NCBI GenBank assembly: GCA_947846985.1
Contig: CANTUZ010000002.1
Span: 155,367,889 to 155,431,888, forward strand
Source of the DNA: Fratercula arctica
Taxonomy: Eukaryota > Chordata > Aves > Charadriiformes > Alcidae
Direction: 5' to 3'
Length of the DNA stretch: 64,000 nt
In this document: piece by piece, positions 38,481 to 50,860 of the stretch
Layout: each line of letters begins with the position of its first letter
Numbering within the stretch: the first letter of the stretch is position 1
Position numbers and translations under genes: made by a program
The notes under the pieces: generated by a model
What the model saw: the letters and a program-made list of their open reading frames with translations, nothing else
What the model was told of the DNA's origin: nothing
The model's database searches: none

Positions 38481-38724
38481 AGATTTTATTTCTCTCCTAT
38501 AAACCTAAATTTGAGGAAAGAATCCATATGGTTCTTGTTCTGAGCACAAGATGGCATTTCAATTCATCAAGAAGTGCAGCTCTTCTCTGCCAGAAGCCCC
38601 AAATGTCTATTTTCTTTTAGCAAACACAACTCTATGGAAATCATAAAGATAACACGAATATTCTCTAATATGAATGGTTGGACACACCAAAAACTTTGCT
38701 TCTTAGAGAAAACAGTTCTCTTAC

Positions 38725-38817
38725 CTGTTTTTCAGGTGATAATCCTGACACGGCCATGTAGGTGCTGCCAATCGTTTTAATTTTTTCAATATCTTGAAAT
38801 CTCTCTTCACCTAGTAA
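38725..38817 (-). CDS. ADCY8: ADCY8 exon: C2 domain with the adenine-binding lysine strand
   Basis: This 93-nt exon (31 codons, phase 0 on both sides) is bounded by acceptor GTATTAG and donor GTAAGAG. It begins [20 protein letters not shown] and ends [11 protein letters not shown]. The [11 protein letters not shown] segment is the C2 strand holding the Lys that selects ATP over GTP in class III cyclases. The acceptor choice at 38818-38819 is fixed by phase and by the need for the LL residues. A second AG seven bases inside (38811-38812) would shift the frame. Identity to AC8 is essentially complete over this short exon. Confidence 0.96.
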
Positions 38818-41800
38818 CTAATACATACGTAAAAAAAACCACTGTTACTTCTGTAAATCTTAATGCAAAATGCTTCTACAGATATTGAAATGAAGCATTA
38901 CACTTATGGTATCTTCCAGCTGGTCACAGCACACAGTTCATTCTGGGTTCTGGGGCACACTGAGCTGGGACTTCTGCAACATCATCTACTCACAGAGAGC
39001 ATTCAAGCTAAATTCTGCCGTGCTCTGTAAAGCTGCTTGGTAAATCACATAATGGATAATATAAGACATGCATATTCCAGCCTAACCTAAATGTAGATGA
39101 GTCCTGCATTTCCTGAGGTATAATCACTGAAAATTAGTGAAAGCAGACTCTCTGTGAATGTATGTGTGAATATAAGAAGACTTTTAAGTGTTCTTAAATC
39201 TCTTTTGGAGGAACTCAGTTTGCAAATTAAGTGCTGCTACAGTAATAATCCAGGTCATGAGACCAGTGTTAAAGGGAATTTAGTCCACTTCAAATAACCA
39301 TTTTAATCATTTTACACAGTCAATGGATGGAGGTAGATGCCTCCAAAGAACTTCTATGAGAAATCAAGTCCTCCTGTATCCCATGCTTCCCTCTACTTAC
39401 TGTCAGACCTAACACTGATATGCCCATTAGGTCATTCAGTCCGCACTTTTGTAATGTATTTTCCCCTTCTACAAAAAATACAGGGAAATAATGGGAAGTG
39501 GTAAACACCTGTATCTATTTGGGACAGCTATAGGTGCTAAGTAGCCATAAAGAACTTGTCAGATTGAGAACCTGTAAGGGGAAGAATAAATTTAGTCCAG
39601 TGACTAAAGCACTGAGTGGAATGGGAGTGACAGTTTGGTCCCTGTTCCAAGTCCATATTCACAGTTTAACTTAGGACTTTCCAGGAAATAGAAGCCAGAG
39701 CCTTATATTCCTTGAGAGACTTAAACAGAGTTCAGATTGTGAACTCTATCAATGGCAATAGAGCTTTATGTGGGATATGGGCACGTATCACCTCATCACA
39801 GGATTTAGAAATGTGTATTTCTGATGTTAATACCAAAATAGCCCAGGGAACTTCATGATAAACAATATGATATCTAATACATTAAGGTATCAATAGGTTT
39901 AGGCAGTCCTGGAAGAAAAAAAACAACAGTTCACAGAGAAAAGGAATTTCGAACTTTCAGTTCTAACGGCTCAACTTAGTTGGGATTTAAATGAAAAAAA
40001 ATTCTTGCTGTGGTCAGGCAAAAATTTAATGAAGCATTTCCCCCCTTTTTTAAACACTGTCGTGCATTCTTTTTCCATCTTGTGTGCTTGAGTTTCCTGC
40101 CAATTAAAAACTAAAGGGATTATTTCATTCAAAGGGAGAAACATACCAAAGGCATAACATGAAATATCCCCTGCTATTGAACTAACCACAGAGTACGTCA
40201 GCCGGAGCGCCAGGGTCTTGGAAGCTTTGCTGTTCGTGTACAGATATCGCACCATCTGTCTCTAATGGGAGGCTGCACTGCATTGCGCGCAGGGAATACA
40301 AAGCCATATGGTTAATGGCTCCCTTCCAAGTCAGGAAAGTCCAAAAACTTGACCTGCTTCTCATTTTTCTTCAAACTACCAGAGAAGCCAGTCACCTATG
40401 TTTCCCTCCTACAAGGGCAGCTCTTCCAACTGCCTTCTTAAAGAAAAAGATCGCTTCTTGTGGCTCTGCTTTTGTGAGCAGTCTGAGAGCACCAGGTGTG
40501 TGGGCAAAGGGAGAAAATGGTCTTGGTTAAAAACAGCCTGTATTTTCATTTCCAGATGGTTGCTGGAAGCAACAGCAAACAGCACAGTAATTTTAAATGT
40601 ATGATAAATATCTAAAATGACTCTTTTTAAGAAAGAAAGAACCTATTGGCTGCGAGGTAATTTAGAAGAAATAATCTTAAATTATCTTTTTTCTTCTTAT
40701 TCATTATTGTTTCCAAATCTCTATTTATCGTGTCTGTTAGATAGCTTCTTTTCTTCTTCAAATAGTGGTTTATTTACCAATTACTTTCTTCGCAGGATGG
40801 TGGATTTTGATATTTGGGAAAGATATTCCAACACAGTCCTAAATCAGCTGCTATTTGTTACGACATTTTAAATAGGCTTGTTAATTTACCAAGATAGTCC
40901 AGGGAACATTTTCAAACACTAGAATGTGGTTGGTATTTGAAAAGCAACTAATGGCTTGTTGCTGCGTTTCACGTACAGCCAAGGTTATATGGAGGTCAGA
41001 CCCTGGGATATACACATGCAATGAAACATGTACAAAGTAGTACAAAAGAAGATGTTCCAGGACATGGCATACAATTGCAAAGCAATCAGCAAAGTCTGAA
41101 AGCAGGATCCTGCGTTCTGTTGAAACTTCTATTTGTGGCAACATAATATATTAAAATCTGTTCTCATAAACACCATGTAAATCACTGCCGGATAAAGAAA
41201 ATGGGGGAAAACAGAGCCCATGAACGAGAAAGCTCTTATTAAAGCACAAATCCCAACTGTAACATCACAAAGATACATAAGTGATAGATTAAAAAGGCTA
41301 GGAAGAATATTAAATAAATAAAAAAAAATCCTTAAAGACTCATAATCTTCAGGAGAAATGTTCCAATATTATTTTTTTTGGTGCAACATCTGTAAGAATG
41401 GGCGTTTAGCCCTGTATGTGTCTTAAGACTACAGTCATGTAACAAATGGGTAATTATAAAACTAGATTTGCAATGTTCATGTTTGTTTTTTGATGTATGA
41501 ACTGCTCCTGTCGGCACCTCTGTGCTTCGGTACAAAATAGGAAATTATATATAACTGTATTCTATAATGATGCTGTATGTCAAATTAAAAAAAAATAATC
41601 TCTCTTTTTCAGTCCAAAACCCAACACCTCCCATTCTGCCCCGGTCAACAGGAAGCCTGCCTGGGTAATTTGGAAATGAACAGACTTGTGAGCCACCAGG
41701 GAAAAAAAACAACCCTGAGTAAAGGCTGTGCTTTGAGAAGAGTCAATTACTCCCCAAGACCGCCTTTTGGACCAGGTTCCACTGGTTCTCTAAGAAAGAC

Positions 41801-42342
41801 CCAGTCACAGCCTGGCTCCTCTGTGTCCTCCTACCCCATGCAGTTGTTGGTGGCAGGTTCTGTTCCACAGTTCACTATTTTTTGTTTAACTGTCCATGAC
41901 TCTCTAACATAGATCCATTACCTGGAAAACAAAACAACAGATCTGGATTGTAAGCTTTCTGTTTTGTAGTAACAAGGAAACTTTTCTAAAAAGAAGAAAG
42001 AAATAACCCAGATCTCCTTCTCGTGCACTTATCACATTTTCCAAACTAGGTTAATTTTTATTTTTGCCACAACTTTACTTCAGAAACACCTTTCTGGCCC
42101 TATGGACACAGCAACCCCACTATTATCTATATAAAGAATGGAGGGGATTCATAGTAGAAACTGATTTGAGATTAGGAACTCAATTCAGTTGTCTAAACAT
42201 AGATGCCTTGTGTCCTCTAGAGCATGCTTCCCTGAAAAACCTCCAACGACTTGCTCCAGAACACCATGAGTTTTCTGAGGGTGCAGTATAGAACCTGATG
42301 ATCCCATATAGGTGTCTCAAATCACCTAGGATATCTCAAATG

Positions 42343-42400
42343 GCACCAGGAACACTCCTGCCACCAGTCTTACACTCCTGGCACCAGTCTTACACTCCTG
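42343..42400. repeat. Short tandem repeat, 20-bp unit
   Basis: CACCAGTCTTACACTCCTG occurs twice in tandem (in units at 42361-42380 and 42381-42400), preceded by an 18-bp diverged copy containing GCACCAGGAACACTCCTG. Confidence 0.8.
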
Positions 42401-43149
42401 TGCTAAGACTTCTACATTTGGGTATCTCCACAGGGGTGTTCACGTGATGCTGAGGAGCAAAGTTTTCCTATGTCTAACAGATCTGCTCTGCTCTCAAGCT
42501 GCACATCTGCATTTTGCTTCCGGGGCTGTATTGAGGCAGCAGGCAATCTTGGCAAGAAACATGAGAAACAAGGAATAGTGATGTCATGTAGTGTCAGTCA
42601 ATAGTTACGCGGAAAGATTACTGGCCCTGAAACATCATACCTGGAATTACTTCTGGTTCCTTTTCCATGGGCAGGATTACTGACTTCTGTTGTTCTGTCT
42701 GGCATATCACCTTTCAGATTGCTTAGGCAGAATAAACTAATGGCATGACCATGATGGAAGTAGGCTAGCAATCAGCAAGGGATCACATAATTTCATTTAC
42801 TACCCGTACCAAGAACACATCTATTATTCAACTAAACATGTCTGGGACATAATACAGTCCCTAATCAGGTCCTTTATTAATTACAGAGCAGGTGTTAGGG
42901 GCCTGGATGCAATATTGTGTTAGGGCTTTTGATGAAAACCTTGTCTTCAGTAATCGCCACAGCAGCAATGGAATTTTGTTGTGGTTATATGAGCGTGCAT
43001 GACAAAATATCTTAAATTAATTCATACCAATAGCCTTTGCATTAAGTTTGAGCCATAATAATTTTAATCAGATCTGGAAAGAAAAACAAAACTATTAAGA
43101 AGAATGCTGACAGCTGTGCAAGATCTCAGAGATAAGAAGCAGGTATCTT

Positions 43150-43477
43150 AAGGGGGCCTACAAGAAAGCTGGTGAGGGACTTTTTGGGATGTCAGGTAAT
43201 GGTAGGACTAGAGGGAATGGATTAAAACTAGCGATGGGTCGATTCAGACTGGACGTTAGGAAGAAGTTCTTCACCATGAGGGTGGCGAGGCACTGGAACA
43301 GGTTGCCCAGGGAAGCTGTGGATGCCCCATCCCTGGAAGTGTTCAAGGCCAGGCTGGATGGGGCTTTGAGCAGCCTGGTCTAGTGAGAGGTGTCCCTGCC
43401 CATGGCAGGGGGGTTGGAACTAGATGATCTTTAAGGTCCCTTCCAACCCTAACAATTCTATGATTCTATGATTCTAT
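43150..43477 (+). mobile_element. CR1 LINE, 3' end only
   Basis: This 5'-truncated CR1 begins near AAGGGGGCCTACAAGAAAGC. It keeps the last ORF2 codons (frame with RTRGNGLKLAMGRFRLDVRK then [19 protein letters not shown]), the 3' untranslated end with GGGGGGTTGGAACTAGATGA, and about three ATTCTATG-type terminal repeats. It is antisense to ADCY8, inside the intron between the exons at 38.7 and 45.5 kb. It belongs to the same 3'-end subtype as the fragments at 19.1 and 49.2 kb. Confidence 0.94.
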
Positions 43478-45518
43478 TTATACCGACAAGGAAAGCAATG
43501 CTGGAGCTTAGCATGTTGCAGAGCTCCTCTCATAGCAGTGTAGTTTTGTGTTCTAAAATTCACAGGGATGCATTCCCTGTGAATTCGTCTATTTCCCAGT
43601 AGTTGTTTTAGTATCTGTCCAATTATATGGATAAAATCTCAATTTCTGTGTCTTTCAGAGTCTGGCAATCTTAACCCTGGTCCAGTTTTTGTGAGCTACC
43701 ACTCTATGAACATTCCCCATGCAGATGCTCAGGATGAGGAAGGATGAAGGTGCAGTTAAGACCCTGATTGAGGTTCATATTTAGCTTCTAGCTTCTGGCA
43801 TGGGAACAGGTATCTTTGTTTTCAAAAAAATGTAGGAAATTTAATTACCCTTTTGTGACTTTGTTTTCCGCTTATGAAATGAAGATAATATAGCTCCCAC
43901 CAGAGGAGCAAATTGAAAATAAATTCTTCAAAATATTTGAGAGGCCTTAGGTACTTGCTGCTCAGGATGGAATAAAAAAAAACAAAAACGGAAACTTTTT
44001 TTCCTAATCTCTTTTTCTCAGTTGTATGCCTTCCACTTTCATCTTTTCTTCCAGTACCTTCCTCTAAAACCCTTGGAGATACTCGCTCTTCAAAGAAAAA
44101 AAAAAACAAAACAACAAAGCAAAACAAAAACTCTAGGCTAGATCCTCAAAGAGAGGTAGGTGTTTAAAGTAGGACTGAGGTAGAAATAAATAAATTTTTA
44201 AAAAAAGAAGACTCTGATTCTCAAATCTTCATTCAGCTGTATTCTAAACCTTGGAGAGGTCTGAACTCTGCCAATGCTTTATTTTCCTGGAAAAAAAGTT
44301 TTCTACAGGCTTAATCTACGGATGGAATTCTGGTCCAGGTGCAAAGACTAATTATGCCTTCTTCTCTTCTCTCAACAACTCTATTTTTTGCACTCTGATA
44401 ATGCTTTTTGAGTTTAGAGCCAAAGTGGTAAAAGATGTTATCTTTTTTCAAGCCACAGCCTAAGTGGAGTTTTTTCCTTCTCCATGGTTACATAGCTCAT
44501 GTGGGATGTGAGATCCAGATACAGCTCCTTTTGAGGGAACAAATTCTGTTTTCTTGAACTGCATCTTAATTTTAAGCTGACATCTCTTCTCCAGTTGATA
44601 CTCCACCACAACAGAGAAATGAGTTAAAAAATTCCTTGGGATAAACAGAGATTAAACAGAACATGGGTTTCTTGGGCAGGACATAATACCACCTGTCTAA
44701 GCATCTTTACTGACTCATTGGCAGAGTATGCAATACCAACTATGCAATTAGCTCCTGACTTCCTCTTCACTTTTCATTTTTTTTTTGCTTCCACCTGGCA
44801 GTACATACATTGAGGATCTGACTTTTCTTCTTCCATTTACCTTATCACCTCCTCAGCTTTCTTTCTGAAATTAACTGGACAGGTTACCTAAATAAATTAT
44901 TTTTCCTTTCTGTGTCACTTCCATTTTATTTTTTTTTTAATTTCCCTTCACCTCTGAATTCCTCAGTAAAGCAAGCAGCTTTACTTCATTCACTTCTGTA
45001 TCACATATCTGACCAGACAATTCTCCTTGGTGGTTAATATGTCACCACCTTTCATTCTCTACCCAACATTTGCTCTGAGCTGTGTGCTTCACATTTAACT
45101 TGACACTGTTTTACCTTAAACATTCTTTGAGTCCATTCAAGAAATATCTTCAAAACAATACCTTCGTCTGTTTGCATTTAGACCGCTACTGTTGCAAATA
45201 TCTTCATCCTTCTTTTTTCTACAGAATTATGGCATGTTCTACTTCTAGAAAAACTGGAGCAGATTGTGCTTTTATTTATGTGTGCTTATACTCGAGTAAC
45301 TATTGATTTCAGTTTCTATCTCACTAGGTCATTCAGACCAAAGTTTGGCAAGACTAAGTGCAAAAAAGCGAAATAGACAATTGTAATTGGAATAAAAACC
45401 CCAGACAATTATTGGAAGTAGAATAGTTACTAAATTTCATAATTTAAGATGTCATATTTGGTATTTGTGAACTCATAGTGTAAAGCACTATCAGATTTTC
45501 ACTAGTAGCTGTTATTAC

Positions 45519-45665
45519 CTCATCAAAGTCTGCAATGATTTCATTCAACAAGCGCAGACATTCTACTCCTTGGTTATTCATCTCAGTCTGGGAGTAGAAG
45601 TCAGCAAATCCAGGAATCGAAGCAAACATCACACCAACAGCATCATAGGACTGAGAGTATAGTTC
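45519..45665 (-). CDS. ADCY8: ADCY8 exon: start of C2 catalytic core
   Basis: This 147-nt exon (49 codons, phase 0 at both ends) lies between acceptor TTCTTTTAG and donor GTAATAAC. It encodes [20 protein letters not shown], then [20 protein letters not shown] and [20 protein letters not shown] is the first C2 strand. At the position where the C1 half carries a metal-binding Asp, C2 has Ser (FASI), as is normal because C2 does not bind the catalytic metals. Together with the next three exons it makes the complete C2 domain, which pairs with C1 to form one active site. Confidence 0.97.
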
Positions 45666-46518
45666 CTAAAAGAACAATGAAGAAAAATTAGTTGAAGTGG
45701 TAATATAGGGAAGAGAACACAAATGGCTGCAATTAAAAGAGATTTCTTATTTTTTCCATGCGCAATATCTTAAAATCTGAGGTTAGCATTAGTATATTAA
45801 GTGTTAGCCATGTTCAACAGGAGGAGGCTGACAGCTCTCACATTTTTAGCACGGATAGCGTTCAGGGTTTGCCCTTTCTTTGAAAGCCCAGTCTCTTTGT
45901 TTCTGAGGTCAGGGGGCAAAAATGAAATGGAATTTTTCTTCTGATTTATATGGGGAGCCACTTGAAGAAGTGAAGGATTCATTTGCAAGCATAAATACCA
46001 GAGAATCAAACACTGTTAGGCAAGTAAAAGGCACTTAATGTTTATTATATGTTATTGTTTAAGTCTGTCTCATAAGTGTTTGCAGTTGACAATATATTTC
46101 TAAATTTGTTGATTAACAGGGATCAAATGGCACCATTTAAAATGTCTAATACGACCTCTTTGTAGAGAATCCTCTCAGTTACTCTGGTTTTCTGGTGGAC
46201 AGTTTATACTTCACACTACTGCAGCTCTTTACAAGTTTATCTATTAACAGGTTTTCAGTGAGCCCTTACTCTGTGGTAAACTGTGGTTCTCCCAAGGTGA
46301 CCATGGAGCCATTTGGCTTTGAGAAGATTCCTGCTATTAGGGTTTGAAAGGAGGGAGAAACAGAAGTGAGGGTGATAATGGAGTTACTGGGTGCAGAAAG
46401 CAGCTTATAAGAGATTGGACACAGGAGGCTATTAGGATAAAGTATGCCCTGGGATAAGCTTCCACTTACGTTATCCATATAATTCACTCTGGTACTGAAA
46501 GACAGATTTATTTGCATC

Positions 46519-48536
46519 CCGAAGAGAAAGAAATCGGCCAAGGAACGCAGGAGACCTGCATGGTTAAGCAGGGAGCTTCAGAAAAAGCTCAAGTGGAAGA
46601 AGGAAGTTTATAATAAGTGGAAGAAGGGACTGACCCCTTGGGAGGATTACAAGAATGCCACCAGAGCGTGCAGGGATGAAACAAGGAAAGCCAAGGCCGC
46701 CTTGGAATTAGACCTGGCTAGGGATGTTAAGCACAACAAAAAGAGCTTCTACAAGTATATTGGAAGCAAAAGGAAGACCAAAGAAGTTGTGGGCCCACTG
46801 TTGAATGAGACAGGAGTCATGGTGACGGAGGATGCGGAGAAGGCAGAGTTACTGAATGCCTTCTTTGCTTCGGTCTTTTCTGCTCGGCCCAGCCCTCAGA
46901 AGTCCCAGGCATTGAATAAAGTAACAGGGAAAGAAGAAGACTTCCCTTGGGTTGAGGAGGAGCGAGTGAGGGATCAATTAGATCATTTAGATATTCACAA
47001 GTCCATGGGCCCCGATGGGATGCACCCGAGAGTGCTGAGGGAGCTGGCAGAAGTCATTGCTGGGCCGCTCTCCATCATCTTTGAAAGGTCCTGGAGAACA
47101 GGTGAGGTGCCTGAGGACTGGAGGAAAGCCAATGTCACCCCAGTCTTCAAAAAAGGCAAGAAGGAGGAGCCAGGGAACTACAGGCCGGTCAGCCTCACCT
47201 CCATCCCTGGGAAGATGATGGAACAGCTTGTTCTGGGCGTCATCTCAAGGCACGTGGAGGAAAAGAAAGCTATCAGAAGTACTCAGCATGGATTCACCAA
47301 GGGGAAATCATGTCTGACTAATCTGATAGCCTTCTACGATGGCATGACTGGATGGATAGATGAGGGGAGGGCGGTAGATGTGGTCTATCTTGACTTAAGC
47401 AAAGCGTTTGACACGGTCTCCCACAGCATCCTCATAGGGAAGCTTAGGAAGTGTGGGTTAGATGAATGGACAGTAAGGTGGATAGAAAACTGGCTGAAAG
47501 ATAGAGCTCAGAGGGTTGTGATTAGGGGCACAGAATCTAGTTGGAGACCAGTGACGAGTGGTGTTCCCCAGGGGTCAGTACTGGGTCCAGTCCTCTTCAA
47601 TATATTCATCAATGACCTGGATGAGGGGATAGAGTGCACCCTCAGCAAGTTTGCTGATGACACAAAGCTGGGGGGGGCGGCTGACACACCGGAGGGCTGT
47701 GCTGCCATACAGAGAGACCTGGACAGGTTGGAGATCTGGGCAGAGAGAAACCTTATGAAATTCAACAAGGGCAAGTGGAGGGTGCTGCACCTGGGGAGGA
47801 ACAACCCCATGCACCAGTACAGGTTGGGGGCTGACCTGCTGGAGAGCAGCTCTGTGGAAAGAGACCTGGGAGTCCTGGTGGACAACAGGATGACCATGAG
47901 CCAGCAATGTGCCCTTGTGGCCAAGAAGGCCAATGGCATCCTGGGGTGCATCAAAAAGAGTGTGGCCAGCAGGTCAAGGGAGGTCATCCTCCCCCTCTAC
48001 TCTGCCTTGGTGAGGCCACACCTGGAGTACTGTGTCCAGTTCTGGGCTCCCCGGTTCCAGAAGGACAGGGAACTGCTGGAAAGGGTGCAGCAGAGGGCTA
48101 CCAAGATGATTAGGGGACTGGAACACCTCTCTTATGAGGAAAGGCTGAGGGATTTGGGTCTCTTCAGTCTGGAAAAAAGACGGCTGAGGGGGGATCTTAT
48201 CAACACTTATAAATACTTAAAGGGTGGGTGTCAGGAGGATGGGACCAGGCTCTTTTCAGTAGTGCCCGTGGACAGGACAAGAGGCAATGGGCACAAACTG
48301 GAGCACAAGAAGTTCCACCTAAACATGAGGAGGAACTTCTTTACCCTGAGGGTGGCAGAGCACTGGAACAGGCTGCCCAGAGAGGTGGTGGAGTCTCCAT
48401 CTCTGGAGACATTCAAAACCTGCCTGGACGTGTTACTGTGTAACCTGCTCTAGGTGACCCTGCTCTGGCAGGGGGGTTGGACTAGATGATCTCCAGAGGT
48501 CCCTTCCAACCCTATGGTTCTATGATTCTATGATTT
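46519..48536 (+). mobile_element. Long CR1 LINE, 5'-truncated, with open reverse-transcriptase frame
   Basis: About 2.0 kb of avian CR1, antisense within an ADCY8 intron. Similarity starts abruptly near CCGAAGAGAAAGAAATCGGC, inside ORF2, so ORF1 and the endonuclease domain are missing. The frame is open from there to the TAG at 48451-48453. The 3' untranslated end (GGGGGGTTGGACTAGATGAT) and ATTCTATG-type terminal repeats complete the element. With only a few apparent damaging changes it is the youngest-looking CR1 in the window. It cannot move on its own without the endonuclease. No target duplication was found, which is usual for CR1. Confidence 0.95.
46702..48453 (+). CDS. CR1 ORF2 reverse-transcriptase remnant (583 codons from the first ATG)
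   Basis: This open frame is the RT and C-terminal part of a CR1 ORF2 polyprotein. Non-LTR reverse transcriptases copy the element RNA at a nicked chromosomal site. Visible motifs, counted from the [14 protein letters not shown] near residues 99-109, [18 protein letters not shown] near 150-167, motif [16 protein letters not shown] at 227-241, motif [15 protein letters not shown] at 286-299, and the catalytic box FADDTKL at 317-323 with both Asp intact. The conserved C-terminal segment [14 protein letters not shown] is near 437-450. The start is not a biological start: the frame is open upstream to about 46483 and the RT region begins at about 46519. The N-terminal endonuclease of full ORF2 is absent. 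It is probably not expressed as a protein and is a truncated transposon copy. Confidence 0.9.
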   Translation: MELDLARDVKHNKKSFYKYIGSKRKTKEVVGPLLNETGVMVTEDAEKAELLNAFFASVFSARPSPQKSQALNKVTGKEEDFPWVEEERVRDQLDHLDIHKSMGPDGMHPRVLRELAEVIAGPLSIIFERSWRTGEVPEDWRKANVTPVFKKGKKEEPGNYRPVSLTSIPGKMMEQLVLGVISRHVEEKKAIRSTQHGFTKGKSCLTNLIAFYDGMTGWIDEGRAVDVVYLDLSKAFDTVSHSILIGKLRKCGLDEWTVRWIENWLKDRAQRVVIRGTESSWRPVTSGVPQGSVLGPVLFNIFINDLDEGIECTLSKFADDTKLGGAADTPEGCAAIQRDLDRLEIWAERNLMKFNKGKWRVLHLGRNNPMHQYRLGADLLESSSVERDLGVLVDNRMTMSQQCALVAKKANGILGCIKKSVASRSREVILPLYSALVRPHLEYCVQFWAPRFQKDRELLERVQQRATKMIRGLEHLSYEERLRDLGLFSLEKRRLRGDLINTYKYLKGGCQEDGTRLFSVVPVDRTRGNGHKLEHKKFHLNMRRNFFTLRVAEHWNRLPREVVESPSLETFKTCLDVLLCNLL

Positions 48537-49196
48537 ATGGATGGGTTCTGGTCGTTACATATGTGAAAATGTGGCCAGTTCTTCTCTGAGTGTAAACAAA
48601 TTTTTAGGAGCAAAACTAATTTCAACTTTAAAAATGCCAAAGACAGAGCCCCCCACAACTCCCGATATGCTTTTCTAGTGGGTAATATACCACAATGCAT
48701 TCTCTTTTGTTTAATTTTTTTTCTACTTTCAGCTTCTCTAGTTTTACCCAATGGCAGATACTTTCATTTCTCTTCTGAGACTTCTCTTATGACATTCTGA
48801 CCTAGAGTAGTTGCTTCTCAACGTTCTTGTTCGTGTGCTTTAGTAAATGTCAGTGCTTTGGTCATCATGACAAAAGCACATACTGCTGGATGCCGTACAC
48901 TTGATGTGAACACCTCAGGCTCCTCTTCTTCCTTCATCCTGTTTCTCCCTGTAAAAGCATCCTGAACCCCTGCCCTGCACTTTGCTGTGCTGCTAATGCT
49001 GCTACTTATCTAGACTCTCTAACAATAAGTCCTACAGCAAAAGTGGGGAAATTTTGCTAGTTCCCAAGGACACTACAAAGCTTTGATTGAGAAAAAAAAC
49101 ATGATTGATTCCCTTCCTGCTCTTACACTTGCTTTCACTGAAGAACATCTGTAGGGTCATGGAAGCTGTACTCTAAGGACACTCATTCCCTTTTGT

Positions 49197-49406
49197 AGAT
49201 ATTCTTTACTGTGAGGGTGGTGAGACACTGGCACAGGTTGCCCAGAGAAGCTGTGGCTGCCCCATCCCTGGAAGTGTTCGAGGCCAGGCTGGATGGGGCT
49301 TTGAGCAACCTGGTCTAGTGGGAGGTGTCCCTGCCCATGGCAGGGGGGTTGGAAATAGATGATCTTTAAGGTCCTTTCCAACCCGAACCATTCTGTGATT
49401 CTGTGA
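49197..49406 (+). mobile_element. CR1 LINE, 3' end only
   Basis: A 210-bp 3' fragment starting at TAGATATTCTTTACTGTGAG. It contains GTTGCCCAGAGAAGCTGTGG, CCATCCCTGGAAGTGTTCGA, the GGGGGGTTGGAAATAGATGA block, and terminal ATTCTGTG repeats. It is antisense to ADCY8. Confidence 0.94.
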
Positions 49407-50559
49407 TACAGAAAAAAGTAATACACACGTTAGTCCATGGATGCCTATGGAAGACTAGACAATATGTGCTAGGAGAAGCATATATTCATGCAGACATACT
49501 CTTTCCTCAGATTGTGAAGACAGAAAACAACTGGCTGAGCCTTCAGCTGCTCACTTTTTCTATTTTTGGTAAGAAGCATCAAGACAGGAATAATATATCC
49601 ACAAGAAAACACTTACAGTACACATTTGTTAACTCATTTTTTGAGAGCAGAGAAATTAACTTAATGGTCAGACATGAACTGCAGGATTGATTGTACTGAA
49701 ACCTGGTAGATGTTATAGCCAGCCGGCTCATGCATAAATCATCCCCAAGTAGAGTCACTCTGGAAATTGCCTTACAAAAAGCAGAGGTGGTGGAATTGAA
49801 TTCGGTGGCAAATTATTGAAGCATCAGCAGTGATCCATGGGGCATCGGTTTGCTTTTGAAGATTATTATGCATGTAAGTGTATGTGAATGAATGTGTAAG
49901 AGAAGACACGTATTCCCTGAAAATCCATAATGCAGATATGCCAGAACACACTCATGGGTAGTATCGGGGTCTGCTCCATTTGCAATGAAGCATTTTAACC
50001 TGGTTGCTTTCACACACGCGTATTTTCTCATGTGCAGAGCAGTGTTTTTATGGCAGTTTAATACCCACTGAGTGTAAAATTCCTCAAGAGGCTGATTTCT
50101 AAAGTGCCTTTCCTTGTAGTTTCTCACTGTGTCATCCTTCCTTAGGTGATATTTGAAATCACATCTTCAGAACACAATGATTCCTCATTGTGCAGTCTAA
50201 TTCATCTGGCTGCATCTGTTTCCAAAATGTACAATGAAAAAGGGTAGCCTTGATTTCTTTTTGCTGCACAAAGAATAGATATGTCAGGGCTGGCAACCTG
50301 AATCTTGCAACATTTGTAAACTCTTCATTATAAAAGATAATTCCAATATTACATCAGAAAATTCCAGTTTCATCATACAATAGCCCTTATTCACAGATAA
50401 TATTATAATATGCATTTGCCTCATTTCAGATAAGAAGTAAGTGACTTACTGCTCCTTTCAGAAACAAATTCTGGACCTTCCTTTAACCCTTCAGCAACGT
50501 CTCTTCAAATTCTGTTTTAGGAATATCGAGAGACTCCATTACCAAGCTTTTCTTTGTGT

Positions 50560-50594
50560 ACTACAAACACTCTTTACTCTTTAGTGTTTGTAGT
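50560..50594. repeat. Perfect 12-bp inverted repeat (hairpin)
   Basis: ACTACAAACACT at 50560-50571 is the exact reverse complement of AGTGTTTGTAGT at 50583-50594, with an 11-nt spacer CTTTACTCTTT. It would fold into a stem-loop in RNA from either strand. No known element or small-RNA precursor is recognised. Confidence 0.85.
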
Positions 50595-50860
50595 TTGGAA
50601 CATAGGAACACAGGAACATAGCCACAAACTATGTTTCTGAAATGAGTTTTTTGTTAACTGCCCCAAAAAGGCAATTCAGGGGCAATATGAAACAGCAGAA
50701 ATGTTCTCTTGGGTCTGAAGATGCAAGAGGGTCAGGTCTGTTGCAGCCTGTTGCACAGATTCCTTCCATAATAACTGGCAGGGCTCTAATAATACTTTTG
50801 TCTTAAGGTTGAACTGGGATTCTGTTAAATTCACAATTCTTTTTTAGGAATTCTAGATTT

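Larger units (their letters stand above)
34207..38724 (-). other. ADCY8: ADCY8 intron carrying a degraded CR1
   Basis: A 4.5-kb intron with donor CAG|GTAAGAG. About half of it (36065-38222) is an antisense, degraded CR1 LINE annotated separately. A palindromic MITE-like relic may lie at 38388-38480. The other parts (34207-36064 and 38481-38724) show no further feature. Confidence 0.9.
38818..45518 (-). other. ADCY8: ADCY8 intron with a CR1 3' end
   Basis: A 6.7-kb intron with donor GAG|GTAATAAC. It contains a 20-bp tandem repeat (42343-42400) and an antisense CR1 3' end (43150-43477). The remaining sequence is AT-rich with short A or T runs (for example around 44095-44120 and 44931-44940); no gene is recognised. 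Confidence 0.9.

Noticed and set aside
42343..42400. Possible CRISPR-like repeat array
   Set aside because: Only two direct copies of a 20-bp unit with no spacers, in a vertebrate intron: a simple tandem duplication.
47508..47987. 159-codon minus-strand frame opposite the CR1 RT
   Set aside because: A shadow of the CR1 ORF2 on the complementary strand.
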